From the NCBI GenBank assembly GCA_963971405.1, contig OZ020484.1, positions 30,154,770 to 30,218,769 on the forward strand: a DNA stretch of 64,000 bases, given 5' to 3'. Position 1 is the first letter of the stretch; the number at the start of each line of letters is the position of its first letter. The translations under genes were made by a program, and so were the position numbers. Shown here in pieces: positions 11,398 to 23,429 of this stretch. This stretch comes from Psococerastis gibbosa (taxonomy: Eukaryota; Arthropoda; Insecta; Psocodea; Psocidae). The notes beneath the pieces are model-generated. The model did not search any database and was not told the DNA's origin. It worked only from the letters and a program-made list of their open reading frames with translations.

Positions 11398-13454
11398 TTG
11401 CAAAGGCTGTATTATACCCCTTAACACTAGATGCCAGCGAATTTGTAATTTGTATCGCCAGCTCTAAGTGACTGGAGTGTTTTACTTTGTTAGTTGTTGT
11501 TGTTTTATACGGTACGTACCGTAGATTTGACATTGTAATAGTTTGCTGTACCTACTATTTTTATATGACATTTTGTTTTGTTAATCTTTGTGATAAAACG
11601 CTCTTTCATGCGAAATCGCCTTTTATTGTCATAACTCATACGATTATACATTGTGTATACACACTACGTCAGCGACTCAGCGCGGTATAGAGCGAAGCGA
11701 CTCGTCAAAATTTATTTCTTTATTTTTTGTTGACATTGATCTACAGCTAAAAGTAGCAATGACTGACACATGTAGTGGCTATCACTGACAACCATTGTCT
11801 CCAACCTGTCACAACGATCGGGCAAACATGTCAGCGAAAAAAAAAAATTGGAAAAGTGATCCCAACTATAGAAAAATCCTTCAGGTACGAACGAACGGTG
11901 GCTGTCTAGCGTCTTCTTAGCAGTGCTACGCCAAAGATGCAAATAGGTATTCAATCAGTTTAATGTAAAATTGATTGTAGAACAAAAGGAGGCGTGGCAG
12001 TGACGTGGGGGCCAGCCAACCAAAGAGCCGGCCATGTTGTGAAGGGGCGTGGTCTACGTCAGTCACTGGTCGGGCTAGTTGCCCGACGGCTATCAATCAA
12101 ATGCAGAGTGGCCAGAATGGAGCCAGGGACGGTGTAAGGGAAGATGGCTGGAGACTGGCCAGAGTCTGGCCACCAGACCGTTCTGTCATCAGGTCTGTAG
12201 GAAGGTAATATTTGCAGACGGGTTGACCTAGCTGCATAAACAAATTTTTGCAGGAATTTCGGTTTTGCCTAAGGGTGGCTCCGGGTCATGGCGCTCCCGA
12301 ATATTCCAGTTGTTATAAAGCTGGATAATTAAACAATAAGTCAAGGTTCGTTGCTCGACATAAAAGGTAACGTTCTCCACCAAGCCGGGTCCACCTGACC
12401 CCAAATAGGTACCTATCTTAACTTCACCGGTGAGGGAAGAACGCGTCATGTGGGCATATTGCTGACCGCAATACCCCAATGAACATATAGGAGTAGAGAG
12501 ACGATCCTTTAACTGTCATCAGATTTGGACCCTCAATGGGTTGTTTGCTGTGAGGTCATTTTTTATTCCGTAGAAATCAAAAATATTGAAAGACAATGAA
12601 AAAATATTTAAGGCAGCAGTGAAAAAGCATAAATTTCTGATAATCAGCTACTTGCCATATTGTTTTAGCTTTTTAATTTACACTCTTTTAACCTCTTAAT
12701 TTTTTTGTTTTATAAATATTACTTACTACATTTTATTATATTATGATGTATGTACATATAATTATAATGAGTACGGTACGACTGAATAATTTATGTTTTT
12801 TTTAATTGTATATTTAATCGTATCCCCGCAACACAAGCTCTATTGAAGAACTTAGGGTCGGGAACTACAAGTATATAATAAGTGTATGTTTTGAAAATAA
12901 ATATTCTATTCTATATGCCATTAATCGATCGTGTTTTTTCTTCGGCTAGCTACGATTTTATTTTTGAATTCATTAGTTCATAAGTTCATTATATAATATT
13001 ATTCTTCAAAAGTGTTACTACTTATTGACTGTTTTAAAAATTAAAGCACGCCTAAAGAATAATCATGATTTCTTCTACTTGCTATCAAAAGCAGTTGGAA
13101 CAACTACTGTGCTATGATTTATGTCAAATTAGTTTTACTTGATGAAAAGCTGCAGGTGGTAAGATGAAAGATACTCGTATAATATTAGGTTGTATTTTTT
13201 ATTAGGACTTGAGAAGAACGATATTTTAATGGGTTAATTGTAAAAGAGTGGGCGGAAAGCCCCAAAATTCGCCCAAATGGAAAATAAAGACACATTTCTT
13301 TCTTTCTTTCTATTGTATCACCTATTATAGTAGCCCATTCCTAGCCTTTAAATGTAATCATCCCCGGCTGCAAAGTAAATATTGTATATATTGTGGGCAA
13401 TGAACCTAAGGCAACTTGGAACATTTCTCACTGATGCAAGGGTTGCGTTTTCTT
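11398..13454. other. Unassigned intergenic DNA
   Basis: About 2 kb. It contains a short (TTTC)n run near 13298 and AT-rich DNA. The open frames at about 11.7, 12.0 and 12.2 kb have no recognisable family. Confidence 0.45.
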
Positions 13455-13690
13455 CTTCTGAGGCACAATCTCAGTGATTGGCTGGCAGCAACTCCCTGCA
13501 TATCATTCTCCAGTTCTCTCTGTCATGTACCTTCCTCTTAAGCTTTTGGTACGTTCGAGCTCCTGCGTCCTCTTTCAGTTGATCCATGAGTTCCTTCATG
13601 AGTGGCCACCCTCTTCTATTGATTCCTTCCACTATGCCCACAATGATGGTGTGTGCCAGATTTTCGTGTCCTAATAAATTTCCTACCTAT
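13455..13690 (-). mobile_element. LINE fragment: C-terminal end of a reverse-transcriptase ORF
   Basis: On the minus strand it reads ...VEGINRRGWPLMKELMDQL, then KEDAG, then TYQKLKRKVHDRENWR, then a stop. This is the pattern of the C-terminal tail common to RTE/CR1-like LINE proteins (GRGRPR-like basic stretch, DQIKED, then a DRExWR block). Only the last ~70 codons are present, so it is a 5'-truncated relic. The exact clade is uncertain. Confidence 0.55.
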
Positions 13691-13741
13691 ATTTCGCTCT
13701 TCTAATTTTTTATGAGGTATATACAGTATGTATAATTTATT

Positions 13742-13932
13742 GTTCTATTTCTAAGCAAACCTAGCGGAGTTAGGGCTATAAAGCCCTCTCTTACACTCAA
13801 CTAGGAAAGCCCGGGACCGCCAGCTTTACATGCCCTCCGAAGCATGGCCAGAAAATGTAGCAAGTGTGGGACTCGAACCAACAACAGCTTTCGGGTGAAT
13901 GTCGGAGTCTGTACCCTACTCTACATGTCCTG
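13742..13932 (-). repeat. tRNA-derived SINE family 1, copy 2
   Basis: Reversed copy with the AACTCCGCTAGGTT block, the GGAGGGCATGTAAAGC block and a degraded tRNA-like head containing a B-box-like GGTTCGAGTCCC (here reading GGGACTCGAACC on the plus strand). Confidence 0.8.
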
Positions 13933-13939
13933 ATTGTAA

Positions 13940-14565
13940 GTTCGATCTCACACTATCTTTAGTCTACGCCTTCAGTATACATGTAGGCCTAGACGAAACA
14001 AGGGAGTGGCAGGTACCAGAGTCTTGCCAATTGCTATCGTAATAACTTATTACCTAATTATTTGAGGTCCGTATGATACGCTATAGCTACTATCGTAAAT
14101 TGTGATTTGCAAGGCTAATTGTTTAAATTTAATTAAAACTAACTTACTGCGATATTATTACAAGGGAATATTATTATTATACTTTCATTCGATGGCCTTT
14201 TAGATACGAATTACGTTTAATACAAGCTTTATCTACAAATCCTATCAATTTCTACCAGCGCTGCAGCCGGAATCAAAAAGGATAACTTGTCCGGGAATTA
14301 GTGTAGATTATTCTTAATAAACCCCAACGAATTTAAATTGACTTACAAGTATAACAGCGAATTAAAAATATAAATATAAATATTTTGTCAACACGGATTA
14401 ATTGCTGTTCATTGCTTATTCTCGGCGTAGGCGGAACAGGTTATAGGGCTCTATTGTACCAACTTGACAAAACTGTTTAATACCATCTACTTTGAAGCGA
14501 ATTAAAAGTAAAATCGGCGCTATAATATAAACAAATAAATAGAAATAATATAATAAATAACTTCT
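13940..14565. other. Unassigned intergenic DNA
   Basis: AT-rich; no feature supported. Confidence 0.4.
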
Positions 14566-14566
14566 A

Positions 14567-14731
14567 TTTGTTCTTTTACTAAGCCAACCTAGTGGAGATG
14601 GGGTATAAAGCCTGCTTTACATACCCTCCGAAGCATGGCTAAAATTTAGAAAGTATGGGACTTGAACCAACAACCTTTCGGGTGAAAAGGTCCGAGTCCA
14701 TACCCCATACCACTACTCTACTTGTCCTTGT
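14567..14731 (-). repeat. tRNA-derived SINE family 1, copy 3
   Basis: Reversed copy, more diverged and internally shortened, with AAGCCAACCTAGTGGAG, CATACCCTCCGAAGCATGG and GGACTTGAACCAACAACC. Confidence 0.78.
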
Positions 14732-14984
14732 GTTATGTCCTCGTGATATGCCATCATTGGACCCATTGTAGGCTATGAAGAAAGTGACAACGTGCAAATG
14801 CAAAAGACCTTGGTGCAGACTTATACGACTGAAAAACTAAATAAATAAATAAAATAAAATAGGGAGTTTTAACCTATCAAGTAAGCAAGCAAGAAATAAT
14901 TAATTGTTGATCTGTTTGTTATATCGTCTGACCGGAAGTGGCCTCCACATAATTATGAAAGCGAGTCTCTAAGATATGAACAAG

Positions 14985-15064
14985 CATGGCCGTGCCCAGG
15001 GGGGTGGTCCATGGGGTCTGGACCCCCCCCCCCTCCCCCAAATCAAAACCTGGGCACGGCCTTG
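14985..15064. mobile_element. hAT-type micro-MITE (CCGTGCCCAGG ends), 80 bp
   Basis: Only 80 bp, ending CATGGCCGTGCCCAGG and CCTGGGCACGGCCTTG. The flanking octamers TGAACAAG and TAAACATG match at 6 of 8. Its core is a G run, GGTCTGGACC and a long C run. It is the shortest form of the family represented at 7957..8990 and 63156..63321. Confidence 0.82.
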
Positions 15065-15074
15065 TAAACATGCA

Positions 15075-15964
15075 ATTTTAATTATTCAATAATTCGTCGT
15101 GAGTTTTGAATGTAAATGTATTTATTCCACAGAGTGTACATGTACTTCAACGTTTACGTTAAATACGTGGCTACTATATTGTAGTTGAAATTGGTTGTCC
15201 CCCGTACGGCAAAATCCAAAATTCATTGCACTAGGTATTGCCAACTAGTAATAGCCGCGTGTACTGTATGGTAATGGGGCCCATTCTGTGTAAAGGTGAC
15301 TTTCTAATGGTCTCCAATCCGTAGTTTACCCTTATAAGTTTATAACTCCAAATCTCCTTAAGTAGGGACTTGAATTGCAAAATTATTGATTATCATTATA
15401 AAACGATTTAAATATCCATGGCTGTTCAATTTTTAAAAATCTTATAAGTCCATATTGCGTTCGAACACACTAAACTCATTAAAATATTCACCCATTCGAT
15501 TAGAATTGTTAATCCAGATAAAAGATATGGACAGAACAGAGCGAGGCAGATACCATCATGTCGTGCCATTGAGAAATATTTTATGGGCCAAAATTAACAT
15601 AAACGGCTGTACTTCATATTCCATTTAGTTAAAACTAAATCAAGAACAGTTTGATACGATCGTTTTTATGGTGTCCTAAAAGACGCTATACATGTAAAAA
15701 TCTCCATGAAGTTTGGTTAAGCCACCTGTGGTTTCCACGTTTAATTCATTTTTATTTTCAAATCAAATCTCTGTCACATAGTCAGAAAACTGTGCCGAAA
15801 GCTAAGAACCGGCTTAAATGTGGCAGTTGGGGGATTTTATGGGGGTTTCAACATTTTGAAATTATTTTATTACTCTATGCAATTTATGGAATTTGAATGA
15901 AAGAATTTACTATAGAATATACTACGCGACCACAATACGAGGACGGCTTATTTTTATAATGCAG
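15075..15964. other. Unassigned intergenic DNA
   Basis: No gene or shared repeat recognised; one 81-codon frame at 15651 lacks any motif. Confidence 0.4.
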
Positions 15965-15967
15965 TAA

Positions 15968-16108
15968 GGCGGGGTTTCGACATACGTCAATCGTCAACGA
16001 AAAACATGGTTTTGACGTGGTAGCAGAATTTTTAGTGTGTCATTAATGTCTGCTAAACCTTCAATTTCATAATTTTCAATGACGATTGACGTATGTGGAA
16101 ACCCCGCC
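15968..16108. mobile_element. PIF/Harbinger-type hairpin MITE, 141 bp
   Basis: Ends GGCGGGGTTTC and GGAAACCCCGCC are inverted and flanked by TAA on each side (15965..15967, 16109..16111). The body is a more diverged version of the hairpins at 9544 and 37919, sharing TTGACGTGGTAGCAGA. Confidence 0.82.
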
Positions 16109-16364
16109 TAAGTAATAAGGCCATCTTATCTTTCACATTGTAAGATGCCCTCATTAAGTGAGAAATTATATTAAAAATTAAATGATTCTTATTCTAAATA
16201 TGACGAATATGCCCTTTCCGCATTAAAAAAGAAGCCTCGCCTCAACATTATAAAGACATCTTAAACGTACATTTTCTCACAAAATACTTAAATAATTGGG
16301 GGTGTATCTTATATCCGAAATAGGGTTTTTTTTTTGTTTTTTCGGCGAGGAGGAGCCATTCAGC

Positions 16365-16580
16365 CGCACATGTAGCGTAGTGGTACGGACTTCCACCCGA
16401 AAGGTTGTTGGTTCGAGTCCCACACTGGCTACATTTTCTGGCCATGCTTCGGAGGGCATATAGAGCAGGCGGTCCCAGGCCTTCCTAGTCAAGTTTAAGA
16501 GAGGGCTTTCCTGCCCTAACTCCGCTAGGTTGGCTTAGTAATAGAAACAATAAAAAGTCCTTATTTATTTATTACTAACT
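16365..16580 (+). repeat. tRNA-derived SINE family 1, best copy
   Basis: The head resembles a tRNA gene: an A-box-like TGTAGCGTAGTGG, then a B-box-like GGTTCGAGTCCCAC. The unique body follows (CTGGCTACATTTTCTGGCC, GGAGGGCAT, CTAACTCCGCTAGGTTGG) and the copy ends AATAAAAAGTCCTTATTTAT, a short TTTA-type tail. An internal RNA polymerase III promoter is inferred from the boxes. Five copies are visible in this window. Confidence 0.85.
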
Positions 16581-16782
16581 TAAATAGTTTTTTTTTTACT
16601 GTTTTTTAAAAAAGTATGTGAAGCAAAATATATTGTTGGGCTGCATGTTTCTAGAATTGAAAGTAAATTGCACGCTGTGTTGAGTATAGTGGGCATTCCA
16701 ATATAATATGCTGTATAGAGTTTCAGCTGTTGACCCCGGACAAGTGTCGCACATGCCACTGCGGTCCTATCAGGAAAAAACT

Positions 16783-16854
16783 GAATCCGATTGGGCTCGA
16801 ACCCTTGATCTACGCCTTACCGGGGTATCGTGTTAATAACTACACTACGGATTC
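16783..16854 (-). pseudogene. tRNA-like sequence, degenerate (possible SINE head)
   Basis: On the minus strand 72 nt start GAATCCG and end CGGATTC, a perfect 7-bp acceptor stem. A 4-bp D stem (GTGT/ACAC) follows, and a B-box-like GGGTTCGAGCCC. The anticodon stem has a mismatch, the base before the presumed anticodon is C rather than T, and only three of five T-stem pairs form. It therefore looks like a decayed tRNA copy or a SINE head. The block GGCGTAGATC recurs at 34436..34505. Confidence 0.5.
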
Positions 16855-16859
16855 GCACC

Positions 16860-17869
16860 AGATACTAAGAATGTTGCCTCTTTAACCAAAAGTCAATTTA
16901 ATATTAATATGGATTGGACGATGGGTATGTAGGCCTACCTGCCATATAAGTTATTTATATTATTTTAGACCTACTAAATAAAAAAACGCGGAGCTTTCAA
17001 GGTCATGTGCCATGTGGCGGCATTTTGACTCATGACCCTCCCAAATTTCAGTTTTAACTATAATAAGAGGTACAATAAAATTTGGAATTTGAAATAGGGC
17101 ACCGGCCACCAAGCGCCTATGAGAACGCTTTAAACTACTTTTATGGCTTTAGTCGCTCAGTTTATACAAGCTCTCCAATTGGATAGGCAAACTTCCCATA
17201 AAAAGAAATAGGAGTTTGCAACTGTCCTAAGTCAAAACATTAAACCTTTCCCCGCCCAGGTACGTACATAACCTAGGAATCCGCTCGCCGCCCACTATAA
17301 ATGTTAAATGACCGAAGCAGACGCGAAACTCATAATGTGTCAGAGACCTTAAATTTTTTAGAATGACTTTTATGTTTATAGACTATTTAAAGTTGTTAAT
17401 TTTTCATTTATTTAATAATTCATACAGTATAACCCAGTTTTACGATCACAATGATCGTCGGTTTTATAACCCGCCGCATGGGCTTCGCTTTGGAAAAAAT
17501 AGTCATTTTTAATGTTATAAGACACATTAGCGGATGATCTACCTGGTATAAGCCGATTGAGCGGCTTGACCGCGTCGTTTCGGTTTGGAGTGAATTTTAT
17601 GGGACTAAGCGCACTTATTATATAAATGCAATACAGTACAAAAGAATAATTGTATACGTACAGTACCTGTATAATAGAAAAATGTTACATTTTCTAACTT
17701 GTGATAGTTAATACAACCCTGGGACCTTGCATTTTAACAGTGTTAATTTTTTGACATTTTTTTTCATAAAGTTCTGATTTAATTAGAAAAAGAGTAGTAT
17801 TGAGAAGTTGAATGATTTTGGTTTCAATAATAGACTAGGCTTCTTACTACTTACATTTACTTTTACGGC
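16860..17869. other. Unassigned intergenic DNA
   Basis: About 1 kb without a supported gene. The stretch CAGTATAACCCAGTTTTACG near 17426 resembles the end of a DNA transposon, but I found no partner end. Confidence 0.4.
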
Positions 17870-18470
17870 ACCTTACCCTCCTGGAGGGCCAGCGCCCAGC
17901 GGCACGCCAGAAGCTTTTTCAAACAGTCCTGTTCTGTGCGTCCTCGGTTGAGAGCCAGTGGCGGCGCTACGGGGGTGCCCGAGGGGGCCTGGCCCCCCCA
18001 ACCGTTTCTCCGGCCCCTCCGGGCCCCCCCACTTTTGAGATATTTTACATGGTGTTAAATTGCAGAATTATTGAACGGTATATACTTACTCCCAATGAAA
18101 AATGTTTTGTGTTTTCATTGCCCCCCCCCCAGACAGATGTCATGCCCCCTCATGGCCCCCCCCGTCTTAAAATTTCTAGTGCCGCCACTGTTGAGAGCCC
18201 CAAACTTCCCATATCTCCGGCGTTCTTTCTTCCCAGTGTAACAGTTGTCTTCTTCCTTGTATCTCCCGGTTTATTACTCTTTTGAGTAGATGGAGATTGT
18301 CTCTACGTAGTACATGTCCCCACCAGTTCAGCCTCTTTTCTCTTAGTTTCTCCTGTCTACTTATATCTCGCATTCGAAGTTGGTCTCTCAGTGTTACACC
18401 GCAAGGTCTTCTTCGCATTCGCATTTCTGCTGCGTGAGTCATATATTTCTCACACTATCGTAAGGCCAGC
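17870..18470 (-). mobile_element. LINE fragment: C-terminal end of a reverse-transcriptase ORF, split by a hAT MITE
   Basis: On the minus strand the frame reads ...RDQLRMRDISRQEKLREKRL followed by NWWGHVLRRDNLHLLKRV. This is the tail block (LREKRLxWxGHVxRR) shared by many non-LTR retrotransposon proteins just after the reverse-transcriptase domain. The first and last parts are separated by the hAT MITE at 17956..18190. The piece is short, with no complete domain. Confidence 0.6.
17956..18190. mobile_element. hAT-type MITE (CAGTGGCGGC ends), 235 bp
   Basis: Begins CAGTGGCGGCGCTACGG and ends TAGTGCCGCCACTG, flanked by exact octamers TTGAGAGC (17948..17955, 18191..18198). Blocks of C and GGCCCCCC lie inside both ends. 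It sits in a LINE remnant. Confidence 0.92.
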
Positions 18471-18479
18471 ACTTAAACT

Positions 18480-19250
18480 CATACAGCATACAAGGGCGCT
18501 CAACTTCGCTTATAAATGTGTCGTTTCGGCTTTTTTAGCATTTTCCAGGGCTTCTAACTGGGTGACATACCTCGACCTTGCCTCGAACTCGGTTTAGCCG
18601 GGTGATAGGGAGTCATATTTTTATCACTTTTAATAGATTAATCGGTCATTCGAGCGAATCGAGCCCATAGTTATTTATAAAATTGCACTTCTGGCATGAG
18701 GGTGGGCCCCTGCCCTTTACAGGTGCTAAATTTTCTATTATATGTGTTAATAATTTAGCACCGCTGAATTTATTACCTGTGAAGGAAAAGAAAGGAAGAA
18801 AATTGTCTTTATTAAACCCGTGTGGCGAATGAATTGATTAATGGTTAGTATAATATTTTACCAACACTTAGTGGTAGTCAGTCACCCTAAATATTTAAAA
18901 ATAAACCTACAATTAACATTAAATTTTAAAAATTCCTGTTTTTTTTTTTTAATTTAGATTCCAAACCAAAGTTTGCAGTCGCCTATGCTAAGTAGAGACT
19001 CACGCCACTTACGACGTACCAATTGGGTATTTTTAAAACTCTAATGAAGATGTACCGTGGGACGCAAATGTTATTCAAATCAAGCGAACTGCATGGAGTA
19101 CGATAATCACAGACTAATTTGCTTTAGAATTTTAATTGTTGTCGTAGCCAGGCCAGGTATACGTCGTGATCGCTCGCAGCTTCAAGACGTGGGTGCCATT
19201 CAACGTTTGCTTTAATCGTCTGCATTCCTTCTGTGCAGATAATCCAGTCT
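18480..19250. other. Unassigned intergenic DNA
   Basis: No feature supported. Confidence 0.4.
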
Positions 19251-19256
19251 TCTTTA

Positions 19257-19575
19257 ATGATAAGCACCATCGCGGTTCTGTTTGAAGAAGAAACTTGGCG
19301 GGACAGACCGTGAAGGTCGTGTTGGGATCGTAAAAGGAAGATAATAGTACTGCTTGGCAATTTCGGTTGACACTTTGAGGAAATGGTAGTGTTTCACAGA
19401 AATCAACAGGTATCTTTTTTCTCGCCTTGATTGTATAAGCAATACGGAACTGACGAAGGTTTTGGGATAGATAGTCTCGGACTATTAGTCAGTGATTATT
19501 GACTTTTTTCATGATAAGCACCATCGCGGTTCCTTTTAAAAGGAGGCTTGGCGTGACAAACCGCGAAGGTTAGGT
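19257..19575. repeat. Local direct duplication of about 70 bp
   Basis: TGATAAGCACCATCGCGGTT followed by an A-rich stretch, CTTGGCG and GACA-ACCG-GAAGGT occurs at about 19257..19330 and again at 19510..19575, in the same orientation, about 250 bp apart. It lies just outside the large inverted duplication. Confidence 0.6.
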
Positions 19576-19740
19576 GGGGATAGCCATCTTTTTCTCCCTT
19601 AAATTGTAGGAAATTTTATTGATACTAGTACTTAACAATATATCCAACGCTCACTCCTGGCATTTGAGTCATTCGGCGTTCCGCGTCTGCCAGCTCTCTC
19701 AACGTTTGCTGGGATATGGCAGTATCGAAGATGGCCTGTT

Positions 19741-21545
19741 AGACCGGGTGCCACCTATCCTTCGGTTCTGTGAAGTGGTGGCAAATTTTCACACTATGTC
19801 CGTAATAGTCCATTGGCTGGATATGGCGAAAAGGGATTTCTGGCTGGCGGGAGCGGTAGCATTTGGACAGGGGATTTTTTTTTCGAAAATATTTTTAAAC
19901 GAAAATTCACGAAACGAGTGGCACGTTGAGATGCTACCAAAATGACAAGTGGCACTCAAATATAGGTGTAAACCTCCTACCAGAAGATTTTTCCATGGTT
20001 AACCCCTCTCCAGAGGGTGGTAAAATCAGCTGTGAGTACCAAAAATTTGCTGAAGAGGTGGCAAATTAAATTTACCTATGTGTGCAAGCTTGTCACCTGA
20101 CAATCATAAAAAACAGTATGCCAGACGTTTTTAGCGACAGCAACCCCTTGCCAGAAGGGTCGGAAATTTATCCTAGGGTGTTCTATGTTAAAAGGGTGGC
20201 AGCGGAAAAAACATTATACCGTATAGTACTTGTGAATATAATGTTAGAAATCTTGATCACAGACATTTTAGGTGCAATGGGGGTTGATACAGAAGGGTGG
20301 AAGTCACCAGCCAAGGTGCAAAATTAGTTGAAAAGGTGGCAACTTAATTTCGTCGTATACATCATTGGGTACTTCATATTCATAATTGAAATTTTTGTCC
20401 CAGAAGTTTTCTCATGCTTTTCCCTTAGCAAGAGAGGGTAGTAATTTATCTGGGGTGGGATTTCGATGTAAGGGTGGCACGGGAAATCCATCCTAAAACA
20501 GTTCCTTTGGACTAATTTATGGCGGGAAACAACCCCACAGAATATTATAGGGTGGTTAGGGGTGATCCAGAGGGGTGGAAAGTCAAATGCTGAGGGATAA
20601 AATTGGCTGAAGAGGTGGCAATCTAAATCGTAGCTTAAATGCCTTAAATTGGTGCCTGGTTTACTATGTTATTGGTCACAGACATTACATTCGGTAACTA
20701 CCCCTTCCCAGAAGGGATGGAAAATTTATAACCAGTTTCGATCCTTAAAGAGGGTGGCAGCGTAAAAAATGCTGGAAAGGGTCGCAAGCAAGTGTAGTAT
20801 GGCAAAAACCTTACTCCCAGAACTATCACTCACGGAGGGGTAGGTGACAGAAGGGTTCAAACCAGGGATGAAACGGAGAAAAGTGGCTAAAAAGGTGGCA
20901 ACTTTATTTCTACCTTTTTGTTAAGTAAGTTACTACTAGTATCTGGAAAATTGTCTCCCAGAAATTTCTTTCTCATTTTTCCCCTACCCAGAAGGGGTAG
21001 AAATTTATCTGGGGTGGGATTTCACTATAAAGGTGGCATGAAAAATTCAACGCGAAATAGCTGCTTTTTGCCCATATATGGCGGGTAACCCAATGCCAGA
21101 ATATTATATTATAATTAAGGGTGATCCAGAGGGGTAGCAAACCATAAGCTGAGGGATAAAATTATTTAAAGAGGTGGCGCCTTGAAATTTTGCTATGTGT
21201 TAGTATAGTTAACTGCAAGTACGAAAAAATCGGTCCCAGAAATTTTATGCGATGCCTACCCCTCCCCAGAGGGGGTAGAAATTTATCAGGGGTGGGATTT
21301 CGCTGTTAAGGTGGCATGAAAAATCCAACGCGAAATAGCTGCTTCTTGCCCATATATGGCGGGTAACCCAATGCCAGAATATTATATTATAATTAAGGGT
21401 GATCCAGAGGGGTAGCAAACCATAACCTGTAAATTCCATGAAAAGGTGGCGTCTTGAAATTTTGCTATGTGTTAGTATATTAAAATATGAGTACGAAAAA
21501 ATCGGTCCCAGAAGTTTTATGCGATGCCTAACCCTCCCCAGACGG
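19741..21545 (+). repeat. Satellite array, ~279-bp units, about 6.5 copies (left arm)
   Basis: The landmark GGTGGC recurs at about 19776, 20058, 20336, 20614, 20895, 21174 and 21446, a spacing of 272 to 282 bp. Each unit also carries CCCAGA near a GGGGTRG block, a GATCCAGAGGGGT block and GGTGGGATTTCG. The last two complete units are the most alike. Open frames across the array are by-products of the repeat. Confidence 0.88.
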
Positions 21546-21949
21546 GGTAAAAGCAGGAAAGTCAATTTTAATCACTAACCCGGAATTTGTGCCAGTCTCT
21601 AATATTGATCCATTCGTATTACCAATACCGTTGGCCTACATTTTAAAAGCACTTATCCCCAGTGGCGAAATTTGAATAGCTCCATGGGGGGTGGGGGGTT
21701 GCAACCTATACAGTAAATGTTAATATGAGTATTTCAGAGTATTACAATTGAGTATGTACCGACTGGAAATTTAAATATAGGTACTTAACGAAATAGAGTA
21801 GATTTTTAAACATTTTCTATTTTTATCAAAGCCCCTGGATCTCTTGTGGCTACGGCTATCCCGTAGCAGTGAATTAATCGTTGGCAATTCCACCACCAAG
21901 TAATAAATTAATAACGCCGCGCCATTTCATATAATTTCTTCAAAAAATA

Positions 21950-22545
21950 ATTTGTAGCACAGAACCAAATATTTTTTTTGGGAAAGAAACCTATTTGGTT
22001 TTTTTACTCTATTGAACATCTAAAACATACCTGAAGGTAGATATCATCGATAGAAAGGTGCAGCAGAAAAATTATTTTTTAGTCATTTTTCAAGAAAATT
22101 GAGATATTTTTATTTTTTTACCCCTAAAAGCAAACTATCAAGGTGCAAGCGACCCACCGCATTTTGTTAACATTACTAACGACTACAATATGTGAATTCA
22201 AAAGAAATCGTTGGAGTTGTTTTTGAGAAATAATTTTTTTTATACGTTTTTTTTAGTTTTTTGAAAATAAAAACCCCCAAACTGAGTTAGCATCAAATAA
22301 AAAGAATTGCCTCGAGGTACGATTTTTGTGAACCTACATGCCAAATGTCATCAAAATCCACAGAGTACTTTGCCCAAAAATCGATGAACAGACTGACAGA
22401 GCGACACACCGACATTTCGTAAAAAACACTATTTGGTGTTCCTGGGACCTCAAAACGTGTAAATCCGTTTCTCTCGGAATCTCGGAACCGAACATTTTGA
22501 CCATCACAAAGCTTTCCTTATACTACGTATAAACTAAAAAACAAT
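21950..22545 (-). repeat. Dispersed family A, copy 4 (in left arm)
   Basis: Reversed copy with ATTGTAGTCGTTAGTAATG (as its complement) and the CTTTGTGATGGTC block. It has an exact partner in the right arm at 29515..30135, so it was in place before the arms were duplicated or homogenised. Confidence 0.8.
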
Positions 22546-23376
22546 AATGTGTGTTTCAACCATAAATGCGAATTTTTTAATGCAAAAACATTAATCAACG
22601 GAGGAGAATTTTTTGATAATATACAGTACATGCATTGCGTAGGAGTAAGATGGTTGGTTTTTAAGCATTTTATATTCTTTTATTTATAATTAAACCTCTC
22701 CTCCTCTGTAGATCCCTCCCGCACATCAGCCGCGATGGTAAGGATAACTTACATGCTTACACCTGTAACTCTACGTTCGATTCGACGAGAAAGAAATTTT
22801 TGACCCCATAATTTGGAATATTTGGATTATAATTGCCTCATTTTTTTATTTGGTGCCCATGTTTCAACATAGGTCCCATGTCCTATTTATGCAATTTAGT
22901 CAAAATGTGCATTTAGATTATTTTCAGATCATGGAGATGATACAGTAAGTCTACTTAATACCCCATAGCCTTATCGATACATAATACAAATACCATAGCC
23001 TCGGTAGCCTATAATAAGATAAGATAGGGGCAGGTCCTATTTCCGGAAATGTGGTCGCTGTTCTTGAATAATTAAAATTCTCAAAAAAAAAAAAAAAAAA
23101 AAAAAACGGCTAGTTGGAATGAGTTTATGTGAATCTGTGGACGAAATCATCATTTATCTTGCACGGTTATTGAGGTTATTAGATTGAAAATTAAGGTGGC
23201 GAAATCACCGCTAGACAAGTTCGTTGCGGATTTCTAATTCAGGGCCTTCTGAGGTACGAGACATCCCATGTTTTTTGGGCATCAATTACATTATACATTT
23301 ATTATGTAGGTACTATTTTTAGCTACCTACCAAAATCATTTATCTACCTATTATTTCATATCCTCCTGGAGCCAGT

Positions 23377-23426
23377 GATACAAGTTGGTAATTAAATTTG
23401 CAAACAGTTTAATAATTGGCGATGAT
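23377..23426 (+). repeat. 50-bp inner continuation of the inverted duplication
   Basis: GATACAAGTTGGTAATTAAA and the following 30 bp recur in reverse at 27614..27663 without a visible mismatch. The match lies outside the main inner border, so the duplication was once longer and the two sides have since gained or lost different DNA. Confidence 0.85.
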
Positions 23427-23429
23427 TTG

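Larger units (their letters stand above)
19741..23274 (+). repeat. Left arm of a large inverted duplication
   Basis: This 3.5-kb arm is repeated in reverse at 28531..32321. The outer border is AGACCGGGTGCCACC here and GGTGGCACCCGGTCT there; the inner border is ACATCCCATGTTTT here and AAAACATGGGATGT there. The two arms read almost letter for letter, including chance open frames of 64, 81 and 106 codons that translate identically. The arm contains a satellite array, a family A copy and AT-rich DNA. No target duplication flanks the whole structure, so a segmental inverted duplication is more likely than a transposon. Confidence 0.93.

Noticed and set aside
17420-17470. CAGTATAACCCAGTTTTACG as a DNA-transposon end
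   Set aside because: No inverted partner or target duplication could be found nearby.
21245-21565. 106-codon frame, found again identically at 30497..30817
   Set aside because: It runs through the 279-bp satellite; identity between the two sites reflects the duplicated arms, not a conserved protein.
21660-21860. CCAGTGGCGAAATTTGAATA as another hAT MITE
   Set aside because: The left end looks right, but no matching right end or octamer duplication is visible.
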